A stretch of DNA of 64,000 nt from Ruminococcus sp. UBA7013 (lineage in GTDB: Bacteria; Bacillota; Clostridia; Oscillospirales; Ruminococcaceae): assembly GCA_002449585.1 (NCBI GenBank), contig DJXD01000068.1:1-64000 (forward strand), written 5' to 3'. Under the pieces are notes generated by a model. The model was not told the origin of the DNA, searched no databases, and was given only the letters and a program-made list of their open reading frames with translations. The translations under genes were made by a program, and so were the position numbers. Below, one piece after another: positions 1 to 10,603 of the stretch. Positions within the stretch are counted from its first letter, which is position 1. Each line of letters starts with the position of its first letter.

Positions 1-2124
<2,124 letters not shown>

Positions 2125-2125
<1 letters not shown>

Positions 2126-2529
2126 CAGGACTGACCTCCTCTGTTGCGGACATATTGCCCTAAAATGCCATTGATAAAAGCGGTGTCTTCTGGTGCAGCA
2201 TAGATTTCTGAAAGCCGGACAGCTTCACTGACAACAACATTGACCGGAACATCCGGATCATTCCGAATTTCATAAATTGCCATTCTCAGTAAAATCAAAT
2301 TTGTTCTTGCAATACGATTCAGCGCACGTTTAGGACTATATGAGCTGATCAGCGTATCCAGAAAAGAAGCATCTTGAATCACACCACGGACAAATCTGCG
2401 TAATTTATCATTTAATTCCATTTCTCCGATTTCTTCGGCAAGTGCAAAGAGTTCGTCCGGGGTATCTTCCCGGAACGAAGCTTCAAATAAAAGCAGAAAT
2501 GCGTTTTCCCTGTATTTTTGTCTTGTCAT
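2125..2529 (-). CDS. nusB: Transcription antitermination factor NusB
   Basis: 134 residues, the usual NusB length. The all-helical NusB fold is recognised by the N-terminal TRQKYRENAFLLLFE block and the C-terminal block with NVVVSEAVRLSE and DTAFINGILG. NusB binds boxA RNA with NusE (S10) and supports rRNA antitermination. It lies 14 nt downstream of asp23 and overlaps the TsaD-like gene by one base. AGGTG precedes the ATG. The asp23-nusB-xseA order is common in Firmicutes. Confidence 0.93.
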
Positions 2530-2543
2530 AGTATCACCTGTTT

Positions 2544-2852
2544 TCAGTCTTCCATCATTCCGCTGATTTCGACATGCACATGTACAGCGGTGACACCGGT
2601 CATGTCCTGAATACTCTGTTTCACTTTTCTCTGCACTCGCTGTGCAGCCGCTGCGGCACGGCTTCCGCTTTTGACAAGAATCCGGATTTCTACGCTGATT
2701 GCGCCGCCAAGATTGATAATTCTAACAGGGGTTTCTTCCGCCAGACCAGCCACATCAATCACATCTTTGGCGGAAATGGCGGCTACCTGCCGCAGCACAT
2801 CATCGGATATCTGGATTGTCCGTTCTGCGCTTTTGATATTATCCATACTCAT
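2544..2852 (-). CDS. Asp23/Gls24 family envelope stress protein
   Basis: 102 residues covering one Asp23/Gls24 domain: an N-terminal segment (TIQISDDVLRQVA), a Gly-rich turn (NLGGAISVEIRILVKSG) and the C-terminal VTAVHVHVEI strand. These cytoplasmic proteins often sit at the membrane through AmaP-like partners and respond to envelope stress; the copy beside nusB is widespread in Firmicutes. AAAGGA lies 10 nt before the ATG. It is the first gene after a clear housekeeping promoter and so probably leads the asp23-nusB-TsaD-like-xseA unit. Confidence 0.85.
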   Translation of the reverse strand: MSMDNIKSAERTIQISDDVLRQVAAISAKDVIDVAGLAEETPVRIINLGGAISVEIRILVKSGSRAAAAAQRVQRKVKQSIQDMTGVTAVHVHVEISGMMED

Positions 2853-2897
2853 GATAAAGACATCCTTTCACTGAAACTGATTTTGAATATATATTCT

Positions 2898-2926
2898 ATT
2901 TTAGCACAAATCTCTGGTCTTGTCAA
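2898..2926 (-). promoter_or_regulatory. Sigma-A-type promoter for asp23-nusB-xseA
   Basis: On the minus strand TTGACA (2921-2926), a 17-nt spacer and TAAAAT (2898-2903), with TG one base upstream of the -10. It lies between spoIIIAH and asp23, so housekeeping genes downstream can be expressed independently of the sporulation operon. Confidence 0.8.
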
Positions 2927-2943
2927 TCGAAATCAAAGGAAAA

Positions 2944-3504
2944 TTATCTAACCTCGAAAATTCTGATATTTTCGGGAGCAATCGAAACTTCTCCCAGAAT
3001 CGTTTGCTTGATCAAAGCTGCACCAGCCGCATCAAGGCCATCTGTTCTGACCACAACTTTTGCGGTTTCTCCATCCAGATAGACAACACAATCTGAAAAG
3101 CCCTGTGATTTGATCAGTGATTCAATCGTGCCTTCATGTTCGATCAGACTGGCGACTTCTGCCGCATCTAAAGCCGTTGTTACAGCTTCCTCCTGTGTGA
3201 GATCACCGCCGCCCATGATCATTTGAAGCGTCTGAACGGCTTCATCCCGGCTGGTAGTTTTTTGCAGTCTGGCCTGTGCAAAATAATCTGCTGAAGGATC
3301 AGGCTCTGCATTGACAAATTCTGTATCGCCATAATGTGGAATCTGTGCCGCATCATCTGTTTGATTCAGTTCAGTGACAGGGGTTGTCACAGCGGTCAGA
3401 TCCCGGCTATAGCTGTAATTGATGTAAACGGCGGCGGCAAGCAGTACGGTTAGACAAGATAAAATTAGCTGTCTTTTGCCAATAATCAAAGATGGTTTCT
3501 GCAT
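2944..3504 (-). CDS. spoIIIAH: Stage III sporulation protein AH (SpoIIIAH-like)
   Basis: 186 residues with one N-terminal membrane helix (about 11-29), a variable linker and a C-terminal YscJ/FliF-like ring-building domain (about 80-186; EAVTTALDAAEVASLIEHEG, VVYLDGETAKVVVRT). In sporulation SpoIIIAH in the mother-cell membrane pairs with SpoIIQ of the forespore to form the channel (feeding tube) needed for late forespore gene expression. Last gene of the spoIIIA operon, 16 nt after spoIIIAG. Confidence 0.88.
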   Translation of the reverse strand: MQKPSLIIGKRQLILSCLTVLLAAAVYINYSYSRDLTAVTTPVTELNQTDDAAQIPHYGDTEFVNAEPDPSADYFAQARLQKTTSRDEAVQTLQMIMGGGDLTQEEAVTTALDAAEVASLIEHEGTIESLIKSQGFSDCVVYLDGETAKVVVRTDGLDAAGAALIKQTILGEVSIAPENIRIFEVR

Positions 3505-3520
3505 GATTCAAGAACTCCTT

Positions 3521-4015
3521 TCAGTCTGATGCCAGCTGTGTGACATAAATTTGTGCTGTGCGGAGGCCGCAGGCAACAGAAACAGCCTGATAAACGGTTT
3601 CCTGTACAGTACTTTTTCCGCCTCCCTCGCAGGCGACAACAACGCCTGTCACAGCGGGAAGGGATACGGATTCAATCAAGGCTTCTTTCTGAGAGCCGCC
3701 AACTGTGACATAACGGCTGTCAGCTTCCTGTGCATAATGATAGGCTTCACTGCCTTCCAGAGTCACAAGTACTTGTGCTCTGCCGACTCCTGAAATTTCT
3801 TCCAGCATTTCACATAATTGATTCTGTAATTGCAATCTATAAGCTTCTTCTGCGGCTGTTTCTTCTGTTTCTTCGGCTGGAGGGGGGGCTTTCTGCTCCA
3901 GACAGGAAGATAATAAAATGCAAGCCATGCCGAACAGTCCCAGCAGAATCAGGATATGTATGAAAATATCTTTTTTCAGGCTGTTTCTGTATTTATCCAA
4001 TAATTTCCGTAACAC
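3521..4015 (-). CDS. spoIIIAG: Stage III sporulation protein AG
   Basis: 164 residues from the chosen GTG at 4015, which has GGAGG about 8 nt upstream. An upstream ATG at 4087 has no ribosome site and would overlap spoIIIAF by 95 nt. The protein has one membrane helix (about residues 18-37, ending LLSSC), an acidic linker and a C-terminal ring-building motif domain (ISGVGRAQVLVTLEGSE and GVVVACEGG). SpoIIIAG forms a large ring in the mother-cell channel complex. The start overlaps the end of spoIIIAF by 23 nt. Confidence 0.9.
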   Translation of the reverse strand: MLRKLLDKYRNSLKKDIFIHILILLGLFGMACILLSSCLEQKAPPPAEETEETAAEEAYRLQLQNQLCEMLEEISGVGRAQVLVTLEGSEAYHYAQEADSRYVTVGGSQKEALIESVSLPAVTGVVVACEGGGKSTVQETVYQAVSVACGLRTAQIYVTQLASD

Positions 4016-4433
4016 AGATTTCCGCCTCCTCTCCCAGAGCTTCATGCAGAACACGACAGGCGTTCTGAAAGTCATCACACACTGCACTGACTTTATTAAT
4101 AATTATGCGCTGATTTTCATCAATATGCACGGTTACGCATAAATCTGTACAATGAATCTGTGAGTCTTCCAAAAGTTGATAGAGTGCTTGTTCTGCACAT
4201 TGCTTTGTGACAGCAATGGCACTTTCCTGTGCCTGCTGATTCTGGATCTGTGTAAGATCTTCCGGCGGTGTCAGATCCGTAAGCGGTACAGCCAGACTGA
4301 TCAGAAATAATAATGAAATTAGAAAGCGGACTTGCTTCATTAATCCGGCATTCGGACAGAGCAGTGTGCATAAAGCTACGCTGATGCTCAGAAGACAGAC
4401 GGATAACACAGAGCTTTTCAGCGTTTCTATCAT
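3993..4433 (-). CDS. spoIIIAF: Stage III sporulation protein AF
   Basis: 146 residues: two N-terminal membrane helices (about 5-24 and 34-50) followed by a small soluble domain ending near ICVTEIIG. Family and order match SpoIIIAF, a membrane part of the SpoIIIA channel. GGAG lies 8 nt before the ATG. It follows spoIIIAE by 13 nt and overlaps spoIIIAG. Confidence 0.87.
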   Translation of the reverse strand: MIETLKSSVLSVCLLSISVALCTLLCPNAGLMKQVRFLISLLFLISLAVPLTDLTPPEDLTQIQNQQAQESAIAVTKQCAEQALYQLLEDSQIHCTDLCVTVHIDENQRIIINKVSAVCDDFQNACRVLHEALGEEAEICVTEIIG

Positions 4434-4446
4434 GAAAATACTCCTT

Positions 4447-5481
4447 TCAGGCAGTGCCCAGCGTTGTCATGATTCCCGTGCTGATTACGAACATGATGGA
4501 AAAGCTGACAGAGACGGAAAAGCCAGCAGATAAGACAGATTCCAGATTCCGGAATAATCGCAAAAGTCCGGAAGCATCCAGAAGTTCAGCAGCGGCGGCA
4601 GCGATGCCAATCAGCATTTTATAGAGAAATAATTCAGCCAATACCGGAAGTAGTAAAGCCAATACCGCAAGAACGCCGATCATACCGGAAGCTGATTTCA
4701 GCATATTCATGCTCCCCAGTACAGCAGAATAAGCATCAGAAACAGCCCCTCCTATAAAAGGCACAAATCCAGCAATTGCATATTTGGCCGCTTTTGTGCC
4801 CACTTTGTCCGCAGCGGTTGCCACTACACTCTGCACGGATAGAAATCCCAGAAATAAAGACATGAAAAAGCCCAGAATCCAAACCGTCATTTTCTGGATC
4901 ATCTGAATCAGCCCTGCCAGTGAAACAGCAGGATTTACAGCATCTGTCAGGCTCATGGCAAGGCTCATGGTCAAAAATGGAAATAAGATTTTAACAGCAA
5001 TCTCCAGTGCAGTATTGCATAATACAATCATGGCGGCCTGATAGCCTGCTGATGCGGTCAGATTGCCCGATGCTGTCAGAATACCGCCGAATACAGCAGA
5101 AAAACTCAGCATAAAATCCGCAGCTTTTCTCAGAATCTCGGCTGAATGCAGAAAAATATCTGTCAATGGCTTGACGGCTGTCCCGGCCGCACATAGTACA
5201 GTAATCACATCAAAAATCTGAGAAGCTGGTTTCTGATTGCGTAAACTTCCGGCCAATGCAGATAAAATCAACACGCCTGTGAGCAATCCCATCATTTCAA
5301 GAGGGGCATGTATCTGTGATTTCACAGTAGAAATAATAGTTTCAAGAAAATCAGAAATTTGCATTCCTGTCAGTGCAGAGGGATCAGCAAGATCCGAAGA
5401 AAATCCATTTTCTTGTAAAATCGCATCTGTGCCGCTTGCCTGAAGCAGATCCGCAAGCACATGATCAAAATCATAATTCAC
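4447..5481 (-). CDS. spoIIIAE: Stage III sporulation protein AE
   Basis: 344 residues, a polytopic membrane protein with about seven or eight hydrophobic segments and the family block GGAVSDAYSAVLGS in its C-terminal half. SpoIIIAE belongs to the SpoIIIA export/channel apparatus of the engulfed forespore. The start is GTG at 5481 (GGAG 8 nt upstream), overlapping the spoIIIAD stop as GTGA. Confidence 0.92.
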   Translation of the reverse strand: MNYDFDHVLADLLQASGTDAILQENGFSSDLADPSALTGMQISDFLETIISTVKSQIHAPLEMMGLLTGVLILSALAGSLRNQKPASQIFDVITVLCAAGTAVKPLTDIFLHSAEILRKAADFMLSFSAVFGGILTASGNLTASAGYQAAMIVLCNTALEIAVKILFPFLTMSLAMSLTDAVNPAVSLAGLIQMIQKMTVWILGFFMSLFLGFLSVQSVVATAADKVGTKAAKYAIAGFVPFIGGAVSDAYSAVLGSMNMLKSASGMIGVLAVLALLLPVLAELFLYKMLIGIAAAAAELLDASGLLRLFRNLESVLSAGFSVSVSFSIMFVISTGIMTTLGTA

Positions 5482-5864
5482 TGCATCATCTCCAATACAG
5501 TTTCTGCCAATGTGAGAAATAACGGCAGAGCCAATAGTACTAACATCACTCTACCGCATAGTTCAACTGCTGTTCCAATGGCATTTTCACCGCAATCCCT
5601 GCAAATATCTGTTCCAATCTGCGAAAGGCAGGCAATTCCTACTGCTTTGCATAGCATACCAAAATAAGAAATATCCAGATTGCTCCGGGCATAAATATTC
5701 TGTGCTGTATCAAAAATACGCCGGATTTCCGGCATGACTGTCAGAAACACAATGATGCAGACAGCAATGCTTAGCATAACACCCTGTATTTTTTGATATT
5801 GCTTTAATAATAAAATCAATATACAGCCGATAATACAGAAAATCAGCACAGTTTCCAGTGTCAC
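5478..5864 (-). CDS. spoIIIAD: Stage III sporulation protein AD
   Basis: 128 residues with four hydrophobic helices. The family pattern (YFGMLCKAVGIACLSQIGTD, then GENAIGTAVELCGR) is visible in its second half. It is a membrane part of the SpoIIIA complex, related to SpoIIIAC. GTG start overlapping the spoIIIAC stop by 4 nt; the stop overlaps the spoIIIAE start. Confidence 0.92.
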   Translation of the reverse strand: MTLETVLIFCIIGCILILLLKQYQKIQGVMLSIAVCIIVFLTVMPEIRRIFDTAQNIYARSNLDISYFGMLCKAVGIACLSQIGTDICRDCGENAIGTAVELCGRVMLVLLALPLFLTLAETVLEMMQ

Positions 5865-6055
5865 AGCCCAAACACCGCCTTGACAGTATCAAATAATTCA
5901 CTGATCTGATCAATAATCAGCATCAGCACGACAATCAACCCGGCCAATGTTGTCATCATGGCTTGTTCTTCCCGTTCGGCCTTTTTCAGCACCAGACTCA
6001 GCACGGAAACAATAATGCCTGTACCAGCAATTTTAAAAATCAGATCAATATCCAC
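5861..6055 (-). CDS. spoIIIAC: Stage III sporulation protein AC
   Basis: 64 residues, the normal size for SpoIIIAC, with two membrane helices (about 8-22 and 33-52) and the family start DLIFKIAGTGIIVSVL. GTG start with a GGGGGCGG ribosome site. It sits between spoIIIAB (18-nt gap) and spoIIIAD (4-nt overlap). Confidence 0.93.
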   Translation of the reverse strand: MDIDLIFKIAGTGIIVSVLSLVLKKAEREEQAMMTTLAGLIVVLMLIIDQISELFDTVKAVFGL

Positions 6056-6073
6056 ATCATTCCGCCCCCTATA

Positions 6074-6559
6074 TCACAGAAATAAAACTGCCAGCATTGC
6101 ACCGCCCAGCCATCCGAGTGATTGATATAATTTTCTTTTTTTTTCGCTCGCTGTCCGGCAGTTCTCATAAGCTGACTGCATTTGAATCTGTGACAGCTCC
6201 AGCACGGCAATTTGTCCCTGTAAATCTGTCTGGCCGATTGCATGGCCAAGATTCTGAAAAATCGTTCTTGCCTCTCCGGACAGATGCTGAACAGCCTTTT
6301 GCCATCGCATATGAGGAGAGCCTTCTCCTGTCCGGATTTCATTCAAAAATGCAAGCTGTCTGTAATCTGGATTTTCTGCCAGAAGAGAAAACAGCTCCTG
6401 CAATGGGAGATTCTGATAACGAATGTAAATTTCACAATCATTCAGAAATGATAATAATAATTGATATTGCCTGACCTGTTTTTTCACCTGTATTCCTGCA
6501 TACATTCCTGTCCCTGCGCATGTCAGCAGAAGACAAAGCACACCTGAAAGCCGAATCAT
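6074..6559 (-). CDS. spoIIIAB: Stage III sporulation protein AB
   Basis: 161 residues: an N-terminal membrane helix (about 3-21), a helical body and a C-terminal helix (LGWLGGAMLAVLFL). This layout recalls type II secretion F proteins, to which SpoIIIAB is related. The family segment YLLSFLNDCEIYIRYQ..L is present in variant form. The ATG overlaps the spoIIIAA stop by 4 nt, implying translational coupling. Confidence 0.88.
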   Translation of the reverse strand: MIRLSGVLCLLLTCAGTGMYAGIQVKKQVRQYQLLLSFLNDCEIYIRYQNLPLQELFSLLAENPDYRQLAFLNEIRTGEGSPHMRWQKAVQHLSGEARTIFQNLGHAIGQTDLQGQIAVLELSQIQMQSAYENCRTASEKKRKLYQSLGWLGGAMLAVLFL

Positions 6560-7419
6560 GTTGCCAGTCTCCTGATGATTTTAACAGATCTATCTTTCAG
6601 AAAAATGCCATATTGAAATACACCTGCATCCAGCAAAGGCCGAAGCATGATCCGGCGGCGGAGTTCTTCAAAGCTTCCTCCATGACAGGAAGCGGCAAAT
6701 TTGATTCCACAGCCATCCGCCTGTAAAATGGCTTTTACATCATCCTCTGTACTGATCTCATCACAGATAATATATTCAGGCGACATGACACGCAAAGCAG
6801 TTAGAATTCCAGCCGCTCTGGGGTAGCCATCAAAAATATCTGTCATGCGACCTATATCATGCATCGGCATTCCTCGCCGGACAGCGGCCAATTCTCCTCG
6901 TTCATCAATCAAGGCTGTTTTATGCTGATCACCGATGAATCTGCAAAGATCTCGGAGATACGTTGTTTTTCCACTTCCAGCTGTGCCGATCAGAAGAAGG
7001 CTTCCGGATGTCTGCCGGAAAATCTGTTCTGCGATGCCAGTATATTCCCCGGCGATTCTGAAATTTAAACTGCTGATGCATTTCAATGTCTGAATGCTTT
7101 GGCCTTTTCTCACGGCACTCCCACAGATCCCTACTCGACATCCCCCCGGCAAAGTAATATATCCTTCTGAAAGTTCTTGTTCATAGCTATATACAGAATA
7201 AGAACAAACGGCCTGAAATGTTCGTGTCAGCTCTTCTATGCTGATTTCTGCTGTAAGAGAATGTTCTTTTCCGTTGATCACTACCCCGGCAGATCTTCCG
7301 CACCTGAGACGAATTTCTTGTATATGCGTGATCTGTTCCGCCGGCATGTCCTGCAATGCCAGGCGGATACTTTCCGGCAGATAGTTTATGATAGATTTCA
7401 AATTTTCTAATGCATTCAT
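6556..7419 (-). CDS. spoIIIAA: Stage III sporulation protein AA (secretion-type ATPase)
   Basis: 287 residues from ATG 7419, chosen over ATG 7437 because AAAGGA lies 9 nt upstream of it. It is a AAA-type ATPase related to type II/IV secretion motors, with Walker A GTAGSGKTTYLRD (about residue 145) and a Walker B-like YIICDE. SpoIIIAA powers the SpoIIIA channel from the mother-cell cytoplasm. First gene of the eight-gene operon; the sigma-E-like promoter lies 32 nt upstream. Confidence 0.93.
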   Translation of the reverse strand: MNALENLKSIINYLPESIRLALQDMPAEQITHIQEIRLRCGRSAGVVINGKEHSLTAEISIEELTRTFQAVCSYSVYSYEQELSEGYITLPGGCRVGICGSAVRKGQSIQTLKCISSLNFRIAGEYTGIAEQIFRQTSGSLLLIGTAGSGKTTYLRDLCRFIGDQHKTALIDERGELAAVRRGMPMHDIGRMTDIFDGYPRAAGILTALRVMSPEYIICDEISTEDDVKAILQADGCGIKFAASCHGGSFEELRRRIMLRPLLDAGVFQYGIFLKDRSVKIIRRLAT

Positions 7420-7450
7420 GCAAACACATCCTTTCATAATTTCTTATCAG

Positions 7451-7479
7451 ATATTATGCCGGACTTGTCCTTGATATGC
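7451..7479 (-). promoter_or_regulatory. Sigma-E-like promoter of the spoIIIA operon
   Basis: On the minus strand GCATATC (7473-7479), a 14-nt spacer and CATAATAT (7451-7458). The Bacillus sigma-E consensus is KMATATT-N14-CATACAHT, matched here at 6 of 7 and 6 of 8 positions. Transcription would start near 7444, about 25 nt before the spoIIIAA ATG. In B. subtilis the operon is under sigma-E in the mother cell. Confidence 0.65.
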
Positions 7480-7513
7480 AAAAATGCCCCGGAAAATCCG
7501 GAGCATTTTTTTT
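7480..7513 (-). terminator. Intrinsic terminator, usable in both directions
   Basis: An 11-bp stem with one mismatch (483-493 with 497-507, written without the leading 7) and a 3-nt loop. Five Ts follow on the minus strand and seven on the plus strand. It ends the long minus-strand unit that finishes with the glycosylase gene and separates it from the spoIIIA promoter. Confidence 0.85.
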
Positions 7514-7518
7514 GCAGA

Positions 7519-8034
7519 TCAGTCCATGACCCACCGCCAATATTTATTTTTCCATTCATCGCCAGCGTAATCAATGCCAACACGTTTTTCTGTATGCCAA
7601 TTACAGACAATGCCATCATCTTCGATCCAGAGATCTGGATTTTGTAAAATATTCTGACCGTTGTATGTTTTATCAATTTGAAGATATTTGGTCAATCTGG
7701 CTGGGCTGGGATGTATTTCCCCTGCACGGATCAATACACCCTGAGGCTGTTCAGGTTCTCCGGTGATGATATTCATCATCCAATGTATGCCATAGCATAG
7801 ATAAACATAGATCGTTCCGGATTCATGATACAGCATTTCAGAGCGTTTTGTTCTTCCTCTGGAAGCATGACAAGCTTTATCTTCTTCACCACGATAGGCT
7901 TCTGTTTGTGTGATGCGTTCACGGAGTTCTGTTCCATCCGGCAGACGATGAACTAGAATTTTTCCGATCAGTTCAGGTGCAACAATCAGACAATCTCTAT
8001 GATAGAAATCGGCATCAGGTCTTTGCAGGTTCAA
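7519..8034 (-). CDS. mpg: DNA-3-methyladenine glycosylase, AAG/MPG family
   Basis: 171 residues. It excises alkylated purines such as 3-methyladenine in base excision repair. Family motifs are clear: ELIGKILVHR, the catalytic region ITQTEAYRGEEDKACHASRG with its Glu, IYVYLCYGIHWMMNI and PQGVLIRAGE. Start taken as TTG 8034, where AAAGGA is 9 nt upstream; TTG 8040 is only 3 nt from that site. Directly follows rqcH and precedes the terminator. Somewhat shorter than typical bacterial members (about 190-200). Confidence 0.9.
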   Translation of the reverse strand: MNLQRPDADFYHRDCLIVAPELIGKILVHRLPDGTELRERITQTEAYRGEEDKACHASRGRTKRSEMLYHESGTIYVYLCYGIHWMMNIITGEPEQPQGVLIRAGEIHPSPARLTKYLQIDKTYNGQNILQNPDLWIEDDGIVCNWHTEKRVGIDYAGDEWKNKYWRWVMD

Positions 8035-8040
8035 AATCAA

Positions 8041-9780
8041 TCATCCTTTCTGACAGATTTCAGCATCAGGTTTGACATATAATGTCTGCTGATTAGTATA
8101 AATCACCATACCAGGCTTTGCGCCGTTGGGCTTTTTGACAAATTTCACATTTGTGAAATCAACAGGGACTTGTGCGGAATCTCTGGCCTTGCTGTGATAG
8201 GCAGCAAGCACGGCGGCCTCCCGGATAGCTGTTTCAGAAGGCTTTTTCCCATCTGTGATGAGAATCACATGAGAGCCAGGTGTTTTTTGTGTATGAAACC
8301 AGAGATCATTTTTAGAGGCCTGTTTCAATGTCAGCTGATCATTTTGATGGTTATTTCTGCCGACCAAAATCAGAAGGCCATCAGATGAATAATATTTGAT
8401 AGGCGGTGTTTGTTTAGGAATTTTTTGTTTCTGATTTCGATTTCTGATATATCCCTGCTGGGCAAGTTCCTCCCGGAGCAAAAGCAAATCTGTTTCAGAT
8501 TCTGCCCGGCTTAGAGCATCAAAAACGCTTTCCAGATAAGCAAGTTCCTGCTGTCCCTGCTTGATTTGCTCAGATAGTTTTTGTCGAGCAGTGCTGGCTT
8601 TTCGATAGAGAGTATAATATTTCTGTGCATTCTGGGAGGGGGTCAGCTGAATCTGCAAAGGGATCTTGATTTCCGGGCAGGATGCTTCATAGAAATTTTC
8701 AAGCCGGACAAAGCTGTCCCCTTTTTGGATTCGATAAAGATTAGCAGAAAGCAGATCACCATATAATTTATTCTGCTGCATTTTATCCGTTTCAGCAAGT
8801 TCAGCCTGCTGATTGCTGATTTTCTTTGTGATTCGCTCCATCCGGGACATGATTAATTTAAATAAATCATTTGCTCGCTGTTTCATACGGGCATGAAGAT
8901 CACGCTCTGAATAAAATGCATCCAATGTGGCACTTGCTGACAGCATGGGCTTGACAATCATCAGATTTCCATATTGTTCCGGACGGAAAAAACAGAAATC
9001 TTTTAGAACGCCTTCCCGTGTTGTGAGAATCTGAAATTGATAAGTCTGATTCTGGAGCATATCCGCAGTTCGATGAATGATATAAAATAATCGTTCAGAT
9101 TGTGCTGTTGTAAGTTCATGGCTTCTGATGCCTTCTTTGCAGGTATAATAAGCCCATTCTCTGGCAAGCAGAGGAGAAATGCCTTCAAAAAGATTTAATA
9201 ATGCTTTATCTAGCATTTGATCAGGGGCTAATAATAATGCATTGCTGATGGTGATAGAATCTGTGTTCAGAAAATTCAATCTTTGAGATCTGTGCGGCAT
9301 TTCATAGGGAAAGCCTGTCAGAAGCACACGCTCTCTTGTAATATCTGCATTGCGTTTCAGAGAGTCAATAATATTGCCCTCCTGATTGATTAAAATCAGA
9401 TTAGAATATCTGCCCATTACTTCACATGCAAGCGTCAGCCGGACAATATCGCCAAGTTCATTCATGCAGTCAAAATCAAGAAACAGGATTCTTTCAAGTC
9501 CATCCTGCCGGACAGCAGCCAGTTTTCCGCCGCCGAGATGTTTTCTTAGCAACATGCAGAACATAGGAGGGGCGGCAGGGTTTTCAATATTGATTTCTGT
9601 CAGGTGTACTCTTGCGCTTCCGCCTGAAATATTGATTAATAATTTTTTCATGCCCTGAAAGCCTCGCAGATGAATTAAGATTTCATCTTTGGAAGGCTGA
9701 TGTATTTTATCTGCTCTTGCGCTGATCAAAGGTATTATTTCCTGCATAACGGCATGAAGATAAGCACCATCAAAGGCCAT
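8041..9780 (-). CDS. rqcH: Ribosome quality control protein RqcH (NFACT / FbpA-type)
   Basis: 579 residues in NFACT order: N-terminal NFACT-N (MAFDGAYLHAVMQE, DKIHQP), helix-hairpin-helix, a coiled-coil middle (about 300-430) and C-terminal NFACT-R (YYSSDGLLILVGRNN, DLWFHTQKTPGSHVI, FTNVKFVKKPNGAKPG). RqcH binds stalled 50S subunits with peptidyl-tRNA and adds C-terminal alanine tails that mark the peptide for degradation. The family was earlier called fibronectin-binding protein. ATG with AAAGG upstream, 4 nt after rlmA. Confidence 0.95.
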   Translation of the reverse strand: MAFDGAYLHAVMQEIIPLISARADKIHQPSKDEILIHLRGFQGMKKLLINISGGSARVHLTEINIENPAAPPMFCMLLRKHLGGGKLAAVRQDGLERILFLDFDCMNELGDIVRLTLACEVMGRYSNLILINQEGNIIDSLKRNADITRERVLLTGFPYEMPHRSQRLNFLNTDSITISNALLLAPDQMLDKALLNLFEGISPLLAREWAYYTCKEGIRSHELTTAQSERLFYIIHRTADMLQNQTYQFQILTTREGVLKDFCFFRPEQYGNLMIVKPMLSASATLDAFYSERDLHARMKQRANDLFKLIMSRMERITKKISNQQAELAETDKMQQNKLYGDLLSANLYRIQKGDSFVRLENFYEASCPEIKIPLQIQLTPSQNAQKYYTLYRKASTARQKLSEQIKQGQQELAYLESVFDALSRAESETDLLLLREELAQQGYIRNRNQKQKIPKQTPPIKYYSSDGLLILVGRNNHQNDQLTLKQASKNDLWFHTQKTPGSHVILITDGKKPSETAIREAAVLAAYHSKARDSAQVPVDFTNVKFVKKPNGAKPGMVIYTNQQTLYVKPDAEICQKG

Positions 9781-9784
9781 AATA

Positions 9785-10603
9785 TCACCTTTCTTTCTGG
9801 TAAATCAGAATTTCAAAAGATGTCTGAACTTCCAGATTTTGCAGAGATTGCAGACGTTCACGCTCCTTTGTACCTGTTCGATAGGCGTAGGGAGTCATCT
9901 GGAAAAGATTTTGTATATCCTGCGAATGGGAGAGAAGAATTCTTTTTTCACAAGAAATTTTTTCCTGAAAAATAAAGCCCTCAAGCGGATAATCTTTGAC
10001 CTGATTTTCATAGGGATGATCATAAACAGCGGCTTTCAGTTCCCATAGATGCCGGGTAGAAGGAATAACCATGATGAAATAGGCATGAGATTTCAGCACA
10101 CGGATAAATTCTGTTTCACAATAAGGGGCAAATATATTAATCAGGAGATCACAGCTTTGATCAGAAACAGGCAGATGAAATATACTTCCAACAGCATAAT
10201 GACTGATTTTATCTGTTCTTGCGGCGAAATCAGCCGCTGTCTTAGAAATATCCACCCCATAGCATTCGCCTGATATCGTCTCACAGATCTGTTTTGTATA
10301 ATAACCTTCTCCGCAGCCAGCATCCAGCAAAATACCGTTTTCGGGCATATATGTTTTGATAGCTTTACAAATTGCCGTCTGTAAATGCTGATAATAATTC
10401 TGATGCAGGAAATCCCGCCGAGCACGGATCATTTCAGCATTATCCCCTGGAAGCTTTGCATGTTTCCGGCTGACCGGAAGAAGATTGACATAACCACTCT
10501 TTGCTTTGTCAAAACAATGCCGTTTTTCACAGATAAAAGATTTCTGTGTTTCCGTAAGAAGATTTCCGCAGACAGGACATGTCCAGATAGATGCATTAGC
10601 CAT
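9785..10603 (-). CDS. rlmA: 23S rRNA (guanine-N1)-methyltransferase RlmA-like
   Basis: 272 residues from ATG 10603. An N-terminal zinc finger (CPVCG, then C and H) is followed by DKAKSGYVNLLP and the PGDNAEMIRARRDFL block typical of RlmA, and then an S-adenosylmethionine-binding domain with LDAGCGEGYY. RlmA methylates N1 of a guanine in helix 35 of 23S rRNA (G745 or G748 depending on subtype). The chosen start overlaps the stop of the Nif3-family gene (ATGGCTAA). An alternative ATG at 10627 has no ribosome site. Confidence 0.87.
   Translation of the reverse strand: MANASIWTCPVCGNLLTETQKSFICEKRHCFDKAKSGYVNLLPVSRKHAKLPGDNAEMIRARRDFLHQNYYQHLQTAICKAIKTYMPENGILLDAGCGEGYYTKQICETISGECYGVDISKTAADFAARTDKISHYAVGSIFHLPVSDQSCDLLINIFAPYCETEFIRVLKSHAYFIMVIPSTRHLWELKAAVYDHPYENQVKDYPLEGFIFQEKISCEKRILLSHSQDIQNLFQMTPYAYRTGTKERERLQSLQNLEVQTSFEILIYQKER

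Noticed and set aside
3521..4087. Longer spoIIIAG start at ATG 4087
   Set aside because: No ribosome site and a 95-nt overlap with spoIIIAF; GTG 4015 has GGAGG at good spacing and begins where the family starts.
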